A DNA stretch of 64,000 nt from Streptomyces sp. SDr-06 (GTDB lineage Bacteria; Actinomycetota; Actinomycetes; Streptomycetales; Streptomycetaceae). A program made the position numbers and the translations under genes. The notes below the pieces were generated by a model. It saw only the letters and a list, made by a program, of their open reading frames with translations, searched no databases and was not told the DNA's origin. The stretch lies in the NCBI RefSeq assembly GCF_003324565.1, contig NZ_QOLA01000016.1:62001-126000 (forward strand), read 5' to 3'. Below, in pieces: positions 62,892 to 64,000 of this stretch (position 1 is its first letter; every line of letters begins with the position of its first letter).

Positions 62892-63578
62892 GTGGCGCAG
62901 CAGGAACGAGCCATCCGTACGCGGAAGAAGATTCTCGTAGCGGCGGCAGAGGTGTTCGACGAGGTCGGCTTTGAGGCGGCGACCATCGCCGACATCCTGA
63001 AGAAGTCCGGGATGACCAAGGGAGCGCTCTACTTCCACTTCACGTCGAAGGACGAGCTGGCCCAGGCGGTCCTGTCGGAGCAGGTCGTCGCCCTGCCGGT
63101 GGTCCCGGAACGGGAGTTGAAGCTCCAGCAGTCCCTCGACGAGGCGCTGCTCCTCACGCACCTGCTCGGGCGGGACTCCGGCGATCCGATCATCCAGGGC
63201 AGCATCCGCCTCACCGTGGACCAGGGATCGCCCAAGGACGGCCTGGACCGGCGGGTGCCGATGGCGGCGTGGATCGACCACAACACCCAGCTCTTCCAGG
63301 CGGCCAAGGAGAACGGCGAGATCATCCCGGACACGGACGTGCCCCGGGTCGCGAAGTTCATGGTCGGTTCCTTCACCGGCATCCAGGTGCTGTCGAGGAT
63401 CATGACCGACCGCACGGACATGGCGCAGCGGGTCGTCGACCTGTACCGCCTCGTGATGCCGTCCATCGCGGTGCCCGCCGTCCTCGTCCGGCTGGACTTC
63501 TCGGCGAGCCGGGGACAAGAGATCTACGAGACGGCGCTGAGGGAACGGCAGGACACGGAGCTCGAGTTGGCCGGCTGA
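62892..63578 (+). CDS. Butenolide/gamma-butyrolactone receptor (AvaR1-like TetR)
   Basis: 228 residues. GTG at 62892 has GGAGG 7 bases upstream. N-terminal ERAIRTRKKILVAAAEVFDE, VGFEAATIADILKKSGMTKG, ALYFHFTSKDELAQAVLSEQ is the classical ArpA/ScbR/AvaR1 DNA-binding half. The ligand-pocket Trp is present in VPMAAWIDHNTQLFQAAKEN. Divergent from aco across a region holding three ARE-like sites. It should repress aco and itself until the butenolide binds. Confidence 0.92.
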   Translation: MAQQERAIRTRKKILVAAAEVFDEVGFEAATIADILKKSGMTKGALYFHFTSKDELAQAVLSEQVVALPVVPERELKLQQSLDEALLLTHLLGRDSGDPIIQGSIRLTVDQGSPKDGLDRRVPMAAWIDHNTQLFQAAKENGEIIPDTDVPRVAKFMVGSFTGIQVLSRIMTDRTDMAQRVVDLYRLVMPSIAVPAVLVRLDFSASRGQEIYETALRERQDTELELAG

Positions 63579-63686
63579 GCCGACCGGATCGCTCACCAGC
63601 ACGCCGGGAGTCGGCCGTGCCCTCTGCGCGCAGGGTCTTGGAACGTGAACACGTGAAAACACAGCACTCACCGAGCGGAGACACGA

Positions 63687-64000
63687 ATGAAGCAAGCTGT
63701 CTGCCCTTACGCGCTGGATGTCACGGGAAGCGACCTCGCCGGTGAGGCCGCGACACTGCGCGGACAGGGGCCGGCCGTCGAGGTGCTGCTCCCCGGCGGG
63801 GTGACGGCCTGGGCCGTCACCCGGCACCGCTATGCCAAGCAACTCCTGCTCGACCCGCGGGTGTCCAAGGACGCCCGTCAGCACTGGCCCGCCTTCATCG
63901 AGGGGCACATCACGCAGGAGTGGCCGCTCTACCCCTGGGTCGCGAACGAGAACATGCTGTTCGCCTACGGGGAGAGCCACGCGCGGCTGCGCCGTCTGGT
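63687..64000 (+). CDS. Cytochrome P450, N-terminal part (Cyp17-like), cut by window end
   Basis: 104 residues visible from the ATG at 63687; GAGCGGAGA acts as RBS. Bacterial P450 N-terminus: [60 protein letters not shown], then RLV, the helix-C substrate and haem-propionate region (HxRLRRLV). The cysteine loop lies beyond the window. With aco and the receptor it completes the avenolide-type set, where the P450 hydroxylates the butenolide precursor. Confidence 0.85.
   Translation, partial: MKQAVCPYALDVTGSDLAGEAATLRGQGPAVEVLLPGGVTAWAVTRHRYAKQLLLDPRVSKDARQHWPAFIEGHITQEWPLYPWVANENMLFAYGESHARLRRL

Overview
The window is very GC-rich actinobacterial DNA with Streptomyces gene content and codon use. 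It carries a telomere-associated protein gene (tap) next to a terminal-protein gene (tpg), two ParA-type partition loci, a primase-polymerase/SF3-helicase pair and several candidate iteron clusters. I read it as the interior of a Streptomyces linear replicon, most likely a large linear plasmid. A chromosome arm with integrated plasmid genes is the alternative. No telomere is visible.

Layout. 1-6.6 kb: a tightly coupled rightward operon of about 13 small, mostly unknown genes (polynucleotide-kinase-like ATPase fragment, C2H2-like mini-proteins, degenerate GGDEF protein, ASCH protein, Lsr2-domain protein), closed by a strong terminator. 7-12.7 kb: a leftward polymorphic toxin (signal peptide, ricin lectin, long Ala-rich helix, HINT, RNase-A-like tip) with its probable immunity gene; the toxin N-terminus is split by a frameshift. 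12.7-17.4 kb: debris (MFS transporter tail, lipoprotein and other fragments, transposase scraps) around an intact TetR/metallo-beta-lactamase divergent pair. 17.4-21 kb: VOC protein, secreted proteins, remnant of a second copy of the toxin tip, KOW protein, I36 inhibitor. 21.6-29.6 kb: plant cell-wall degradation genes (expansin, GH74 xyloglucanase, GH10-CBM13-GH62 xylanase/arabinofuranosidase) with an ECF sigma factor and its membrane partner. 30-40 kb: replication and partition region: parB, a parA whose N-terminal blocks are in swapped order, five copies of an 18-bp palindrome, a low-GC iteron-like zone, a second parA operon and a candidate Rep protein. 41-47.7 kb: LysR regulator, VOC protein, DHA2 transporter and RDD protein, with two DUF4097 paralogues. 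47.7-50.8 kb: tap-tpg. 51-55.2 kb: secreted RNase-like protein, then a TetR/FAD-monooxygenase/hydrolase cluster. 55.5-58.9 kb: PriPol and SF3 helicase flanked by GCGACYGAA iterons. 59.4-64 kb: an avenolide-type butenolide signalling cluster (two receptor-type TetRs, acyl-CoA oxidase, cytochrome P450 cut by the window end) with several ARE-like operators.

Working together. The partition, Tap/Tpg and PriPol-helicase genes are the maintenance machinery of the linear replicon. The carbohydrate-active enzymes and expansin form a hemicellulose-attack cargo. The toxin-immunity locus and RNase-like protein suggest interbacterial competition. The autoregulator genes suggest a diffusible-signal control circuit, probably governing genes beyond the right edge. 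The clearest anomalies are the block-swapped ParA and its palindromic sites, two of which lie inside the parB reading frame.
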